Origin: Anaerolineales bacterium
GTDB lineage: Bacteria; Chloroflexota; Anaerolineae; Anaerolineales; DRMV01
Direction of reading: 5' to 3'
Length of the DNA stretch: 24,269 nt
NCBI GenBank assembly: GCA_015484985.1
Contig: WFUL01000114.1
Location: forward strand, 1-24,269
Below are positions 1 through 8,706 of this stretch, one piece after another. Below the pieces are notes generated by a model. That model was not told where the DNA came from. It saw only the letters and a program-made list of their open reading frames with translations, and searched no databases. Position 1 is the stretch's first letter; every line of letters starts with the position of its first letter. A program made the translations under genes and the position numbers.

Positions 1-30
1 CCTCTGCAGGCGGGCCTTTTCCTTTTGGAA

Positions 31-152
31 CGCACAGGTCTGGCCAGGCACTGGACCGCAGGAGCAAAGAAGAGATAATGTAGCAAACGGCGGAGCCGCT
101 TGCTACATTATCTCTCTTCATCCGGGGTCCCGGACCCAGACAGACCTGTGCG
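31..152. repeat. nested inverted repeats, possible miniature element
   Basis: A perfect 12-bp inverted pair, CGCACAGGTCTG at 31-42 and CAGACCTGTGCG at 141-152, encloses a long hairpin at 71-115 (16-bp perfect stem 71-86/100-115, one A/C mismatch, then a 4-bp stem and 3-nt loop). It also encloses a small palindrome GGGTCC-c-GGACCC at 125-137. The total is about 122 bp with no coding frame of note. The layout recalls a miniature inverted-repeat element or a structured RNA. No convincing target-site duplication is visible beside the arms. The inner hairpin could simply terminate the ATPase transcript arriving from the right. Confidence 0.5.
71..115 (-). terminator. long hairpin downstream of the metal ATPase
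   Basis: This is a 16-bp perfect stem with an extra 4-bp GC-rich tip. It lies about 200 bp past the stop of the ATPase gene. On the minus strand the stem is followed by a mildly T-rich run (TCTTCTTTG), so it could be an intrinsic terminator, though the T tract is weak. The 153-313 stretch between it and the ATPase stop holds nothing else recognisable. Confidence 0.4.
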
Positions 153-313
153 AAACATTGGGTGCCTTTCCAAAGCGGCACCATCTTTTCTCCCACTTCG
201 GCAACTTTTGAGTGCACCCATAGAGTTGTGACGCCTGCCGAGAAAGGACATCAGCGTTTCGCGTAGGACGAACCGGGCCTCAGGCAGGGATGATAGACCC
301 CCTACCTCCTTAC

Positions 314-2707
314 TTATGTCCGTGCCCCATAACGCAACAAACGCAGAGCGTTCAACGCCACCACCAAGGTGCTCCCCTCGTGGAAGAAAACCGCAAGTCC
401 AATGGTGGCGACTCCCGCCAAGGTAAGGGTGACCAAGGTTATGATCGTGCCAATGGCAATGGCCAAATTTTCCCAAATGATGCGCTGCGCGGCCCGCCCT
501 AACCCTACGGCAAAGGGAAGGCGGCTTAAGTCATCGCTCATCAAGGCTACATCGGCCGTTTCCAACGCCACATCCGTCCCAGCTCCTCCCATGGCGATCC
601 CAACGGTCGCAGCCGCCAGAGCGGGGGCGTCATTCACACCGTCTCCCACCATGGCCACCTGTCCATATTGTTCCAGCAGGTCCTGTACGGCTTTCTGCTT
701 ATCCTCGGGGAGCAATTCCGCACGAAATTCGTCAATGCCCACCTGCCGAGCAATGGCCGCCGCCACTCGAGGGTTATCCCCAGTGAGCATCACTGTAGTA
801 CGGATGCCCAGGGCTTTCAGGGCCGCAATGGCACTGGGAGCTTCAGGACGCAGTTGATCGGCCACCGCAATCACACCCACAACGTCCCCATCCACACCCA
901 CCAACATCACAGTCTGGCCCTGGGATTCCAACCTCTCCACCAGGGCAAAAACTTCCTTCGACAGGATAGCGCCCTGTTGTTGCAAAAGTTCCGGCGTACC
1001 CACCACGACCTCTCGACCTTCCACACGAGCCTTGACGCCCTTCCCGGGAATCGTCTTGGCCTCTTCTGGCTCAGGCCAAGAAAGGCCCTTCTCTTGCGCA
1101 GCCTGGAGGACAGCCCGAGCCAAGGGGTGGGTGGAACGGCTTTCCACCGCTGCGGCCCAACGCAAAACGGCTTCTTCATCAAAGGCGACGGTCAACCGGC
1201 GAATTTCGGTGACTCGAGGTTCACCTAAAGTCAACGTACCCGTTTTGTCCAAAGCCACAGCTTTGACCCGTCCCATATTCTCCAAATGCACACCCCCCTT
1301 AATCAGAACACCGTTCCGAGCCGCTTGGGCTACCCCGGTCAACACCGTCGCCGGTGTCCCCAAGGCTAAAGCACAAGGGGAAGCAGCCACCAACAGCGTC
1401 ATGGCCTGCAGAAAGGCTTGGCGCCAGGGTACACCGAAAGCCAGCGGAGGAACAAGGATAAGCAGCACGTCGGCCACCAAAATAGCAGGCACGAAGATGC
1501 GGGTGAAGCGCTCCGTAGCCTGTTGCGTAGGGGATTTTTGAGACTGGGCCTCAGCAACCATGCGCATCACACGCGCCAAGGTGCTATCCCGGGCTAAGCG
1601 GGTGACCCGAATTTCCAACGTTCCCTCCCCATTCACCGTGCCCGCAAAAACCGGATCGCCCGGGGCTTTCTCCACGGGGATAGACTCCCCCGTGATCGGC
1701 GATTGATCGACTGCGCTATAGCCCGCGACAACTTCACCGTCCACGGGAATACGTTCCCCAGGACGCACCACGACGATTTCACCAAGGGCCACTCGCTCCA
1801 CCGGTACAGTGACCACCTGTCCATCTCGACGAACCAAAGCAACTTTCGGTGTCAATTTGGCCAATGCCCGAATGGCTGCACGAGCTCGATCCAGGGCCCG
1901 CTCTTCCAAAGCGTGCCCCAAACTGAAAAGGAAGAGCAACAACGCGCCCTCGCCCCACTCTCCTATGGCGGCGGCACCACCCGCGGCCAATAACATGAGT
2001 AGGTCCGTGTCCAGTTCTCGATGACGGAGATGTCGCAAGGTATGCCGGGCGATGTCGTATCCGCCAAAGAAATAGGCCGCACCATACAACAGGGTCGCGA
2101 CCATGTCCGAGAAGAGTCCCACCCGGGGCCCTAACCAACCCACGAAAACCAGTAACCCGGCCAGAAGACTGAAAAGTAGCTCTCGCTCTTCAGCGAAGCG
2201 GGCTCGCCATCCCTGTAAAGGTACCCGATATCCCAATTGTTCTACCCGTCGCTCCAGTCTTCGTCGGGACACCCGGCGTGCGTCGTACTCCACCCAAGCC
2301 AAGGCCGAGGCGAAGTCCACTTTCGTCGTCAAAACACCATCCGTACGTTCCAAACCGTGTTGAATGACCACGGCGCAATCGGAACAATCCATACCCTCAA
2401 TGGGGATCTGAACATGATGGTAACGGCGTTGAATCGCCTCCCCCACCTGCTGAACCCATTGCAGAAGATCTTTGGACGTCAATTCCTGGGCATCATAGTA
2501 CAACCTCATGCGTCTGTCTGTATCCTCGCCCCGCCACTCCACCCGGAGCACTCCGGGGCGCTCCTGCACCCTACGTTCCACCCGCTCCCAACAGGGATCA
2601 TCCTGGGGAGGAATTTGTTTGGTGAAGATAGCCGGTGCCTCAATATCCAGCACCCGTTCATTGGAATGGTGCTGTGTAAGCGGCATCGTTTCCTTGCGGT
2701 CATCCAT
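314..2707 (-). CDS. P1B-4-type heavy-metal translocating P-type ATPase
   Basis: This is a membrane pump of 797 residues that uses ATP to export transition-metal ions. Visible in order: a degenerate HMA-like fold lacking the Cys pair (about 30-95); a true HMA domain with GMDCSDC (Cys about 108 and 111); membrane helices; TGES (about 340); the membrane metal site SPC (about 443-445); the phosphorylation motif DKTGTLT (about 487); GDGVND near 700; and a last helix with HEGST followed by NALRLL. SPC together with HEG(G/S) in the final helix is the signature of the P1B-4 class, whose known members move Co, Fe(II) or Zn; CPC copper and zinc pumps differ. The start is the third codon of the longest frame, because GGGAGG lies 8 nt before that ATG but only 2 nt before the first ATG. 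It has its own promoter and is probably not part of the upstream run. The substrate cannot be fixed from sequence. Confidence 0.93.
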   Translation of the reverse strand: MDDRKETMPLTQHHSNERVLDIEAPAIFTKQIPPQDDPCWERVERRVQERPGVLRVEWRGEDTDRRMRLYYDAQELTSKDLLQWVQQVGEAIQRRYHHVQIPIEGMDCSDCAVVIQHGLERTDGVLTTKVDFASALAWVEYDARRVSRRRLERRVEQLGYRVPLQGWRARFAEERELLFSLLAGLLVFVGWLGPRVGLFSDMVATLLYGAAYFFGGYDIARHTLRHLRHRELDTDLLMLLAAGGAAAIGEWGEGALLLFLFSLGHALEERALDRARAAIRALAKLTPKVALVRRDGQVVTVPVERVALGEIVVVRPGERIPVDGEVVAGYSAVDQSPITGESIPVEKAPGDPVFAGTVNGEGTLEIRVTRLARDSTLARVMRMVAEAQSQKSPTQQATERFTRIFVPAILVADVLLILVPPLAFGVPWRQAFLQAMTLLVAASPCALALGTPATVLTGVAQAARNGVLIKGGVHLENMGRVKAVALDKTGTLTLGEPRVTEIRRLTVAFDEEAVLRWAAAVESRSTHPLARAVLQAAQEKGLSWPEPEEAKTIPGKGVKARVEGREVVVGTPELLQQQGAILSKEVFALVERLESQGQTVMLVGVDGDVVGVIAVADQLRPEAPSAIAALKALGIRTTVMLTGDNPRVAAAIARQVGIDEFRAELLPEDKQKAVQDLLEQYGQVAMVGDGVNDAPALAAATVGIAMGGAGTDVALETADVALMSDDLSRLPFAVGLGRAAQRIIWENLAIAIGTIITLVTLTLAGVATIGLAVFFHEGSTLVVALNALRLLRYGART

Positions 2708-2750
2708 CAGCATAACCTCCCGCTACGACCTTATCAATCAAATCTGTGCT

Positions 2751-2792
2751 CAATTGCTCATGAATTGTAACACTGAAAAAGGGAAAGGTCAA
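2751..2792 (-). promoter_or_regulatory. promoter of the metal ATPase with overlapping palindrome
   Basis: On the minus strand, -35 TTGACC (2787-2792) and -10 TACAAT (2764-2769) are separated by exactly 17 nt, each 5/6 to consensus. A short palindrome, CAATT-7 nt-AATTG (2751-2767), overlaps the -10 and the expected start of transcription. That is a typical place for a repressor site, but no metal regulator gene lies nearby and the palindrome is short. Confidence 0.6.
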
Positions 2793-2860
2793 TCCTCCTG
2801 CTTGCGCTGTCGCATACCTTTGTCTTGTGAGATTTAAGACAGCTGTAGCGATATTTGCAC

Positions 2861-4357
2861 TCAAGGACTACACGAAGAACGCTGAGGGAGGCGTAGGTCG
2901 AACACAAGGAAACCATCCCCTTCCATAACCACGGGATAGCACCGGGTCAAAATCTCGCGCAATGCCGGCTGCTGCTCCCACTGCCCCATGGCCGTAACCA
3001 GGAAATAATCGTAACCCCGCGTACGGTCCCGGAAAAGGGACCAAGCATCTTGCGGTTCTCCCTTCCAGACCCGTTGCAATTCCAGAATGGCCGCAGTAGG
3101 CCAGACGTCCATCCCCCGACCACCGTAGTAGTTCATGCGGAAACCGAAATCCTGTAACAGGCCGATGTAACGGCCTTCAGGTAGCTGCGCCACAAGGGTC
3201 TTCCAGAAAGCCGGTTCGGCCCGGTAATCCTTTTCCCGCAGTTGGCGCACGGAGACCGCCATAGCGTAGACAACGCTCGCGGCTACGGCCAAGGCAACCA
3301 CGACCTTGGCCCACCAGGGGCGCTCCAGGAGAAGGGGATACAGCAACGCGGCCAGGGCCGAAAGCCCCAGGGCAATCCAGGGCATCAAGGGGAGATGATA
3401 GTAGTTGTGGGTCATCGCCTGATACGGAACAGCCAGGGCATAGGCCCCATAGCCTAGTACCCAACCCAGGCCCAGGGCCAGCAGGCTTCTCCGAGGATTC
3501 AACGTATACCCCAACACGGCCGCCAGCAACCAGGGGCCGCCTAACCATTTGATGACCGTATGTCCCCAACGCACATAGAACAGGGGCGAGGTCCAGAATT
3601 TCACCATAGGCAGGGTCCACATGCCCGTATAAGCGCCGATCAAACCTCTATAGAGGCCGTAATAGCCCACCAGGCCCGCAGCCATACCCCCAAAGAGCAG
3701 CCAGGGCCATAGGGTGCGCCAAGCCGCCCTCCGGGAATCCCGCATCAGGCTCAGGAAGAACAGCGCACCGGCTAAAGGGAAAACGGCATAGGCCTTGACC
3801 ACGACGGTTAACGTGCTCAAGACCACCGCCGCGAGGGCCCAACCCGGGCGGTCATCCTCCAGCCAACGCACCCAGGTATAGACCGACCACACCATGAGCA
3901 TGACCATACCCGGGTCAGGCTGGAAGGCCCGCCCCGCCATGACAGCGAAGGGCAAAAAGAGGAAATACAGAGGGCCCGTCAGAGCCGGCCAGGGAGGCAT
4001 CCAGCGGCGGGCCAACAGGTAAAGGCCCAGGCCGCCCAACACCCAAAAGAGGGAGGTGTAAATCCGGGCTACCCACAACACCTCTCGACCCAAAAGCAGA
4101 TACGTAGCCGCAACCAGAGCATCCAACAAGGGCGGCTCCAGTTGGGCCAGGCGGCGGTACAACCCTTCGGCCCATTCCTTCTCTTCAGGTGTCGCTCGGG
4201 GATTCCAGCGATAATAAAGATAGCGGGCCGTGATGGCCCCCTTCAACTGACGGACAGGATGGAAATCAAGGGGCGGGTCCGTCAGGTCGTACAGCCGGAC
4301 CGCCCATGCCAGAAGCAAAACCACCAACAAAACCAGATGATGGACGCGTTTCCTCAC
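2861..4357 (-). CDS. GT39/ArnT-like membrane glycosyltransferase
   Basis: This is a 498-residue polytopic protein of GT-C type. It has an N-terminal membrane helix after a basic start, then a first loop with acidic residues (LTDPPLDFHPVRQ) and a conserved EPPLLDAL segment. About ten further hydrophobic helices follow, and a soluble C-terminal tail with DRTRGYDYFLV. These are features of the PMT/ArnT-like family, which moves sugars from polyprenyl phosphate donors onto lipids or proteins on the outer face of the membrane. The start is GTG at 4357, preceded at 7 nt by GGAG lying in the last codons of the alcohol dehydrogenase gene (gap 4 nt), so the two are translationally coupled. It is the last gene of the eight-gene run. 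Acceptor and donor are unknown. Confidence 0.75.
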   Translation of the reverse strand: MRKRVHHLVLLVVLLLAWAVRLYDLTDPPLDFHPVRQLKGAITARYLYYRWNPRATPEEKEWAEGLYRRLAQLEPPLLDALVAATYLLLGREVLWVARIYTSLFWVLGGLGLYLLARRWMPPWPALTGPLYFLFLPFAVMAGRAFQPDPGMVMLMVWSVYTWVRWLEDDRPGWALAAVVLSTLTVVVKAYAVFPLAGALFFLSLMRDSRRAAWRTLWPWLLFGGMAAGLVGYYGLYRGLIGAYTGMWTLPMVKFWTSPLFYVRWGHTVIKWLGGPWLLAAVLGYTLNPRRSLLALGLGWVLGYGAYALAVPYQAMTHNYYHLPLMPWIALGLSALAALLYPLLLERPWWAKVVVALAVAASVVYAMAVSVRQLREKDYRAEPAFWKTLVAQLPEGRYIGLLQDFGFRMNYYGGRGMDVWPTAAILELQRVWKGEPQDAWSLFRDRTRGYDYFLVTAMGQWEQQPALREILTRCYPVVMEGDGFLVFDLRLPQRSSCSP

Positions 4358-4361
4358 CCTG

Positions 4362-5369
4362 TCACTCCATCACCAAAACTGCCTGACCAACGATGCGACC
4401 GACCTTCAAATCGGCCAGGGCTTCATTGGCCTGTCGCCAGTTGTAGGGCTGCACGGTGGTCTGAATGGGGAGGCGTCCAGCCAGTTCCAGGAAATCCCGG
4501 GCATCCTGGCGGGTGACGTTGGCCACCGAACGCAATCCCCGCTCCTGGTAAATCAGGTCATACGGCATCTCGGGAATCGGGGTCATGTAGATGGCGTTGA
4601 TGGCCACGGTCCCGCCCGGTCGAAGCACCTGCAAAGCCCGATGCACGATTTCCCCCGCAGGCGCGAAAATCAGGGCCCGGTCCACCCGTTCCCCCGGGTC
4701 TTCTTGGGGATGGCCGGCCCATGCGGCTCCCAGTTGGCGCGCGTGCTCCTGCCGCTTCGGCGACCGGGTGAACACCAGAACCCGATTCCCCCAGTATCGC
4801 AACACCTGGATGACCAGATGCGCACTGGCCCCAAAACCGAACAGGGCCACCGTGTCTCCTGACTGCACCTCGGCTACACGCAGGGTACGGTAGCCAATCA
4901 CCCCCGCACAAAGCAATGGCGCCGCATGGACATCGTCAACGGCCTCGGGTAACGGAAACACGTAATCCGCCCAGGCCACCATGTACTCGGCATAACCACC
5001 ATCCGCATGAAAACCCGCAAATTGGGCCCGGGGACACAAATTCTCCAGGCCTCGACGACAGAAATCGCACTGCCCACAAGTGTGATACAGCCACGTTACG
5101 CCCACGCGCTGGCCCACTTGCACCTGAGTCACCCCCAGACCCAGGGCTTCCACCGTGGCCACCACCTGATGTCCAGGGGTGATGGGATACCGGGGTGGCC
5201 GAATCTCCCCTTCTACTGTGTGCAGGTCCGTGTGGCAGACACCGCACGCATGTACCTTGAGCAGCACTTGCCCCGGCTCCGGTTCGGGCACCGGAACCTC
5301 TTCCAGAACCAAAGGGGACGTTTCCGCCGGACGGGGCTGGTACAATCGCCAGGCCTTCATGGTTCCCAT
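4362..5369 (-). CDS. zinc-dependent alcohol dehydrogenase (MDR family)
   Basis: This 335-residue medium-chain dehydrogenase has the usual length for the family. The N-terminal GroES-like domain shows the catalytic zinc region (ACGVCHTDLHT, then PGHQV) and the structural zinc lobe CGQCDFCRRGLENLC. A later Cys (PLLCAGVIGYRTL) completes the catalytic site. The Rossmann domain has GFGASAH, slightly changed from the usual GxGxxG. It probably oxidises alcohols or reduces aldehydes with NAD(P). The chosen ATG (5369) has AGGAG 9 nt upstream; the longer open frame upstream lacks a good ribosome site and is not family-like. The gap to the cinA-like gene is 82 nt, with no promoter that I can defend. Confidence 0.9.
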   Translation of the reverse strand: MGTMKAWRLYQPRPAETSPLVLEEVPVPEPEPGQVLLKVHACGVCHTDLHTVEGEIRPPRYPITPGHQVVATVEALGLGVTQVQVGQRVGVTWLYHTCGQCDFCRRGLENLCPRAQFAGFHADGGYAEYMVAWADYVFPLPEAVDDVHAAPLLCAGVIGYRTLRVAEVQSGDTVALFGFGASAHLVIQVLRYWGNRVLVFTRSPKRQEHARQLGAAWAGHPQEDPGERVDRALIFAPAGEIVHRALQVLRPGGTVAINAIYMTPIPEMPYDLIYQERGLRSVANVTRQDARDFLELAGRLPIQTTVQPYNWRQANEALADLKVGRIVGQAVLVME

Positions 5370-5451
5370 ATCCCATCTCTCCTTTGAACGGCATACCCAA
5401 CCCCAGCAAGGCCACCGGCGCACCTGTGGCCCGCCATAACCACGTATCCCA

Positions 5452-6234
5452 TCAGGATCCCTGTTCCGGGACGGTCTGCACCGGCCAAGGAAGGCGCCGT
5501 CGGATTTCAGCCTCCAGGCGGTCCAGCAAGGTTTCGGCTTCCTGCGGTGTGGCACCCTGGGCCATGAGGCGCAACATCACGCCTTCGGGCCCACAAGCCA
5601 GGCCCAGACGGGGATTGTCGCCGGATTCCAAATCGCCCAGGCGTTCATCCACCAGGGCTTCGGGTATGTCCGGGACGAAGAGGGTGCGCACCCGGACCGT
5701 GCGCCCTTGCAGAGTGAAACGTCGCCGGAGATACGGCAGAGCGTGCTCCTGAAACATGGCCTCCATCTCTCGCGGAACCCCTGGCAGGGCCAGGAGTACC
5801 CCCTGGTCCGCTTCCACCACGAAGCCTGCCGCGGTGCCCACAGGGTTCGGCAGGGGATGGGCACCTTGCGGGAGATAGGCCATACGTCGTGCGTTCTCCC
5901 GGGGCTCCCGGCCTCGTGCTCGATAGCGGGCCACGATGTCCTGCCACAGGTCCTCACGGAAGACCAGAGGGCGGTCCACGGCCTGGGCCAGAGCCCGTCG
6001 GGTAGGGTCATCCACTGTGGGTCCCAGCCCCCCGGTGGCCACCACCAGGTCGGACCGCGCCAGGGCTTCTCGCGCCGCTGTCCGAATCTCGGGAATGTCG
6101 TCGGGCACCACGGTGATGCGCTGCACCGGCAGCCCCACTTCTCGCAGCGCCCTGGCCAGGAACACCGCGTTGGTGTTAAGGGTCTCCCCGAGGACCAGTT
6201 CCGTACCGATGTTAAGCATCTCCACGCGATACAT
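5452..6234 (-). CDS. CinA-like protein, MoaB/MogA (MoCF) domain only
   Basis: The 260-residue protein matches the N-terminal domain of CinA (COG1058): GTELVLGETLNTN at the start, TGGLGPTVDD in the nucleotide/pterin-type site, and PGVPREMEAMF in the middle. Full CinA proteins have about 410 residues with a C-terminal nicotinamide-nucleotide amidase (PncC) domain; that domain is absent, as in many stand-alone homologues. Some members of this family are ADP-ribose or NAD-derivative pyrophosphatases, but the activity here is not proven. The ATG at 6234 is preceded by AAGGTGG. It starts 13 nt after the lipoprotein stop, within the run. Confidence 0.85.
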   Translation of the reverse strand: MYRVEMLNIGTELVLGETLNTNAVFLARALREVGLPVQRITVVPDDIPEIRTAAREALARSDLVVATGGLGPTVDDPTRRALAQAVDRPLVFREDLWQDIVARYRARGREPRENARRMAYLPQGAHPLPNPVGTAAGFVVEADQGVLLALPGVPREMEAMFQEHALPYLRRRFTLQGRTVRVRTLFVPDIPEALVDERLGDLESGDNPRLGLACGPEGVMLRLMAQGATPQEAETLLDRLEAEIRRRLPWPVQTVPEQGS

Positions 6235-6247
6235 CCGTGTTCCACCT

Positions 6248-6709
6248 TCACCGGTTGATGAAAGCGGCCTTGCCATTTACCAGAACCCGGACAGGTAACG
6301 TGGGTGGTTGCACCGCCAGTTCCACTTCATAGGATTCCACCTGTTGGGCACAAGCCTGCCCCTCGGCAGGTGCCTGAACATAGAGCAACAATTCCACCGT
6401 TCCCGGGGGTGTGTTGGGTTTCACACTGGCCCGCAACCGGTGACAGGGCGACGGCAGCTGGCCGGTCACCACCACCTTGAGCACGGAACCCGTCCACACG
6501 GCCACCGCGGTCTCAATCTGGGCCTCCCGCAGGCCTTTCCCCCGCAATTCTTTCAAGGGTTCCAAAGGAACGGGTGTGGCCAAGGGGCCCAGCATCGTCG
6601 AAGGTGTACTGGCCGCTTCCGAAGTCGGTTCAGATTCTGGAGAACTACATCCCCAAAGGACAAGCACACCCCCTACCAACGCCAGGAGGAGCACCCAGCG
6701 CGCGTTCAT
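6248..6709 (-). CDS. hypothetical lipoprotein
   Basis: This 153-residue protein has a lipoprotein signal: basic start MNAR, a hydrophobic stretch, then VLWGC as lipobox with Cys about residue 21. A Ser/Thr/Pro/Ala-rich spacer follows, then a compact, probably beta-rich domain with two further Cys (PSPCHRL and GQACAQQ) that could form a disulfide. It is therefore likely anchored outside the cytoplasmic membrane. The AAGGAGG site before ATG 6709 is strong and fixes the start. It lies between the MBL hydrolase (54-nt gap) and the cinA-like gene. I do not recognise the family and give no function. Confidence 0.8.
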   Translation of the reverse strand: MNARWVLLLALVGGVLVLWGCSSPESEPTSEAASTPSTMLGPLATPVPLEPLKELRGKGLREAQIETAVAVWTGSVLKVVVTGQLPSPCHRLRASVKPNTPPGTVELLLYVQAPAEGQACAQQVESYEVELAVQPPTLPVRVLVNGKAAFINR

Positions 6710-6763
6710 GACTACACCTCCTTCCCATCCCGGAGATTTTCGGGATGAATGGGTCTGCCCCAT

Positions 6764-7675
6764 TCAGGACGATTCAGGATTCGCGCGAAACTTCCGCCAA
6801 TATCGCTGAATTCCCAGGGCCGACATCCAGGTCGGATTCACCAATTCGTACTGTTCGTGTTGCTCCCGCGCCAGGCCGTCTTCCTGGCCGATTTTCCATG
6901 TCCAATCCAACAGGGCCTGGGTCAGGGTCTCCGTGTCGGGCTCCTGAGGCATGAGTTCCTCCAACAGGACCTCAAGGCCGTCCAACACCGCCAGAAGGCG
7001 TTCGCCATGCCATTCAGGGTCGTCCACAGGACCGAAATGCGTGAGCACCCACTGCCGCGCCGAAGCATCCAGCAGTTTGCGGACACTAGCCCGCCAAGTC
7101 TCCAAATGGAACTCCGGGGGTGGTGTGGGCAGACGCACATGGCGCGCACCAGGCAGACGCACGCCGGCCACGTCGCCGGTGAAGAGCACTTCCCCGTTCC
7201 ACAAATAGGCATAATGATGGGTTGCGTGCCCCGGGGTATCCAGGGCGACGAAAGTATGCCCATACAGGGTAAAAGGCTTGCCGTCTTCGGGAATGACCAC
7301 CTGTTCCTCCGGCACCGGAAGGAAGTAACCCCAGAGCAAATCCATCTCGTTCTGATACAGGCGACGGGCCGACTTCAAAAGGCGCTCCGGGTTGACCATG
7401 TGCGGAGCCCCTACCGGATGAACGTGAATACGCGCACCCCGCCGGGCCAACGCGCCCGCAGCACCGGCATGGTCCAGATGGATATGCGTTAGGAGCACGT
7501 CGGTGACGTCCTCCAACCGATAGCCCAGGCGCTCGAGGCCACAGGCCAGCGCCGGCAGCGTGCTTCCGGGTCCGCTTTCGACCAGGATGACGCCTCGTTC
7601 ATGAGGAATGGCGAAGACAGCGATGGCCGCGGGATACCCGCGAAAGTACAGGTCAAGGACGTGGTACTCGGCCAT
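6764..7675 (-). CDS. MBL-fold metallo-hydrolase
   Basis: This is a 303-residue metallo-beta-lactamase-fold protein. The binuclear metal site is visible: THIHLDHAG (HxHxDH), TPGHATHH, LFTGDV with the bridging Asp, and a late LTHFGP His. The last 80 or so residues form a helical extension (WKIGQEDGLAREQ onward). The family covers glyoxalase II, lactonases and other hydrolases, and substrate cannot be told. The start at 7675 has GGAGGG 7 nt upstream. Its ATG follows the aldo/keto reductase stop by only 2 nt, so the two are coupled; a detoxification pair for reactive aldehydes is one possible reading, as inference only. Confidence 0.9.
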   Translation of the reverse strand: MAEYHVLDLYFRGYPAAIAVFAIPHERGVILVESGPGSTLPALACGLERLGYRLEDVTDVLLTHIHLDHAGAAGALARRGARIHVHPVGAPHMVNPERLLKSARRLYQNEMDLLWGYFLPVPEEQVVIPEDGKPFTLYGHTFVALDTPGHATHHYAYLWNGEVLFTGDVAGVRLPGARHVRLPTPPPEFHLETWRASVRKLLDASARQWVLTHFGPVDDPEWHGERLLAVLDGLEVLLEELMPQEPDTETLTQALLDWTWKIGQEDGLAREQHEQYELVNPTWMSALGIQRYWRKFRANPESS

Positions 7676-7677
7676 AT

Positions 7678-8706
7678 TCACGCCCTCCGAGGGAAGGGTG
7701 ACAGGGTCAACGCGCCCAATTGCAAGGCCTCGGAGGCCCGGTCCAGGGCATCCACAGCCTCCGGCGAAAGGGACCATCCCAGGGCCCCCAGGTTGCTCTG
7801 GGCCTGGCGCTCGTTTTTAGCCCCGGGAATGGGAATGGTCCCCTTGGCCATGACCCAGTTCAGGGCAATCTGAGCAGGGGTTTTGCCTCCGTAATCCTGA
7901 CCGATTTCGTTCATCAACCGAATCAAACGTTGCAAACGTTCCAGGAAGGCCCGGGGGTAAGCCCGCCTTCGCCAGTCTCGAGGCGGGTTCTCCGGTGTGT
8001 ACTTACCCGTGAGCATGCCCGAGGCCAGAGGAGAATAAGCCACCACCGCAATCCCCTGCTCCTTGCAGTACTCCAGGAACCCGTTGAACTCAATTTCCCG
8101 TCGCACCAGGTTGAATTCCACCTGCACAGCCGTCAGAGGATAGCCCGCGTCTTCCAGTACGGCCTGGATGCGCTTCACCTGGGCCAGATGGACGTTGCTG
8201 GCCCCTGCGGCACGGATCTTCCCTTGACGTAACAGGGGCACCATGGCCCGGAACCAGGTTTCCACGCTCCGGGGCGGGAAGGGCCAATGCAGATAATACA
8301 GGTCAACCGTGTCCCGGCCCAATCGTCGGAGGCTGGCCGCCAGGGCCCGATGCAAACTCCCTGGGGTGAAACGCCAGGGATAGGGGAAGAACTTGGTGGC
8401 GATGACCAGACGGGACAGTACCTCATACTTGCGGCCGAAGGCCTGAAGCAAACGCTCCGAACGTCCCCAACCGTATACCTCGGCGGTATCGAAAAAGGTA
8501 ATGCCCGCCTCAATGGCTTGTCGGAACGCGCCTTCCAGGTCGCTGTCCTGATAGGTACGGCCATACCCCCAGAAAAAGCGGTCGCCCCAAGCCCAGGTCC
8601 CCAAACCCAGCGGTGATACCTGCAACCCGGACTTACCCAGGGGTACAGGGGTCAGGCTTCGCGATTCGGCACCACTTCCTTCGCTTTGGCTTGCAGGCGT
8701 TGCCAT
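7678..8706 (-). CDS. aldo/keto reductase
   Basis: This 342-residue AKR-superfamily protein has the expected barrel motifs and catalytic tetrad: Asp and Tyr in FFDTAEVYGWG, Lys in VIATKFF, and His in YYLHWP. GASNVHLAQV and IPIPGAKNERQAQSN near the end belong to the NADPH site. It reduces carbonyl compounds with NADPH; the substrate is unknown. Its ATG lies inside the end of clpP, giving a 55-bp overlap in another frame with GGGAG just upstream. This overlap is unusually long, but there is no later start codon of good quality before the conserved SGLQVSPLGLGTW segment. Confidence 0.92.
   Translation of the reverse strand: MATPASQSEGSGAESRSLTPVPLGKSGLQVSPLGLGTWAWGDRFFWGYGRTYQDSDLEGAFRQAIEAGITFFDTAEVYGWGRSERLLQAFGRKYEVLSRLVIATKFFPYPWRFTPGSLHRALAASLRRLGRDTVDLYYLHWPFPPRSVETWFRAMVPLLRQGKIRAAGASNVHLAQVKRIQAVLEDAGYPLTAVQVEFNLVRREIEFNGFLEYCKEQGIAVVAYSPLASGMLTGKYTPENPPRDWRRRAYPRAFLERLQRLIRLMNEIGQDYGGKTPAQIALNWVMAKGTIPIPGAKNERQAQSNLGALGWSLSPEAVDALDRASEALQLGALTLSPFPRRA

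Noticed and set aside
4362..5555. Longer 397-codon version of the alcohol dehydrogenase
   Set aside because: The extra 62 codons are Arg/Trp/Cys-rich, unlike the family, and overlap the end of the cinA-like gene; the inner ATG has a good ribosome site.
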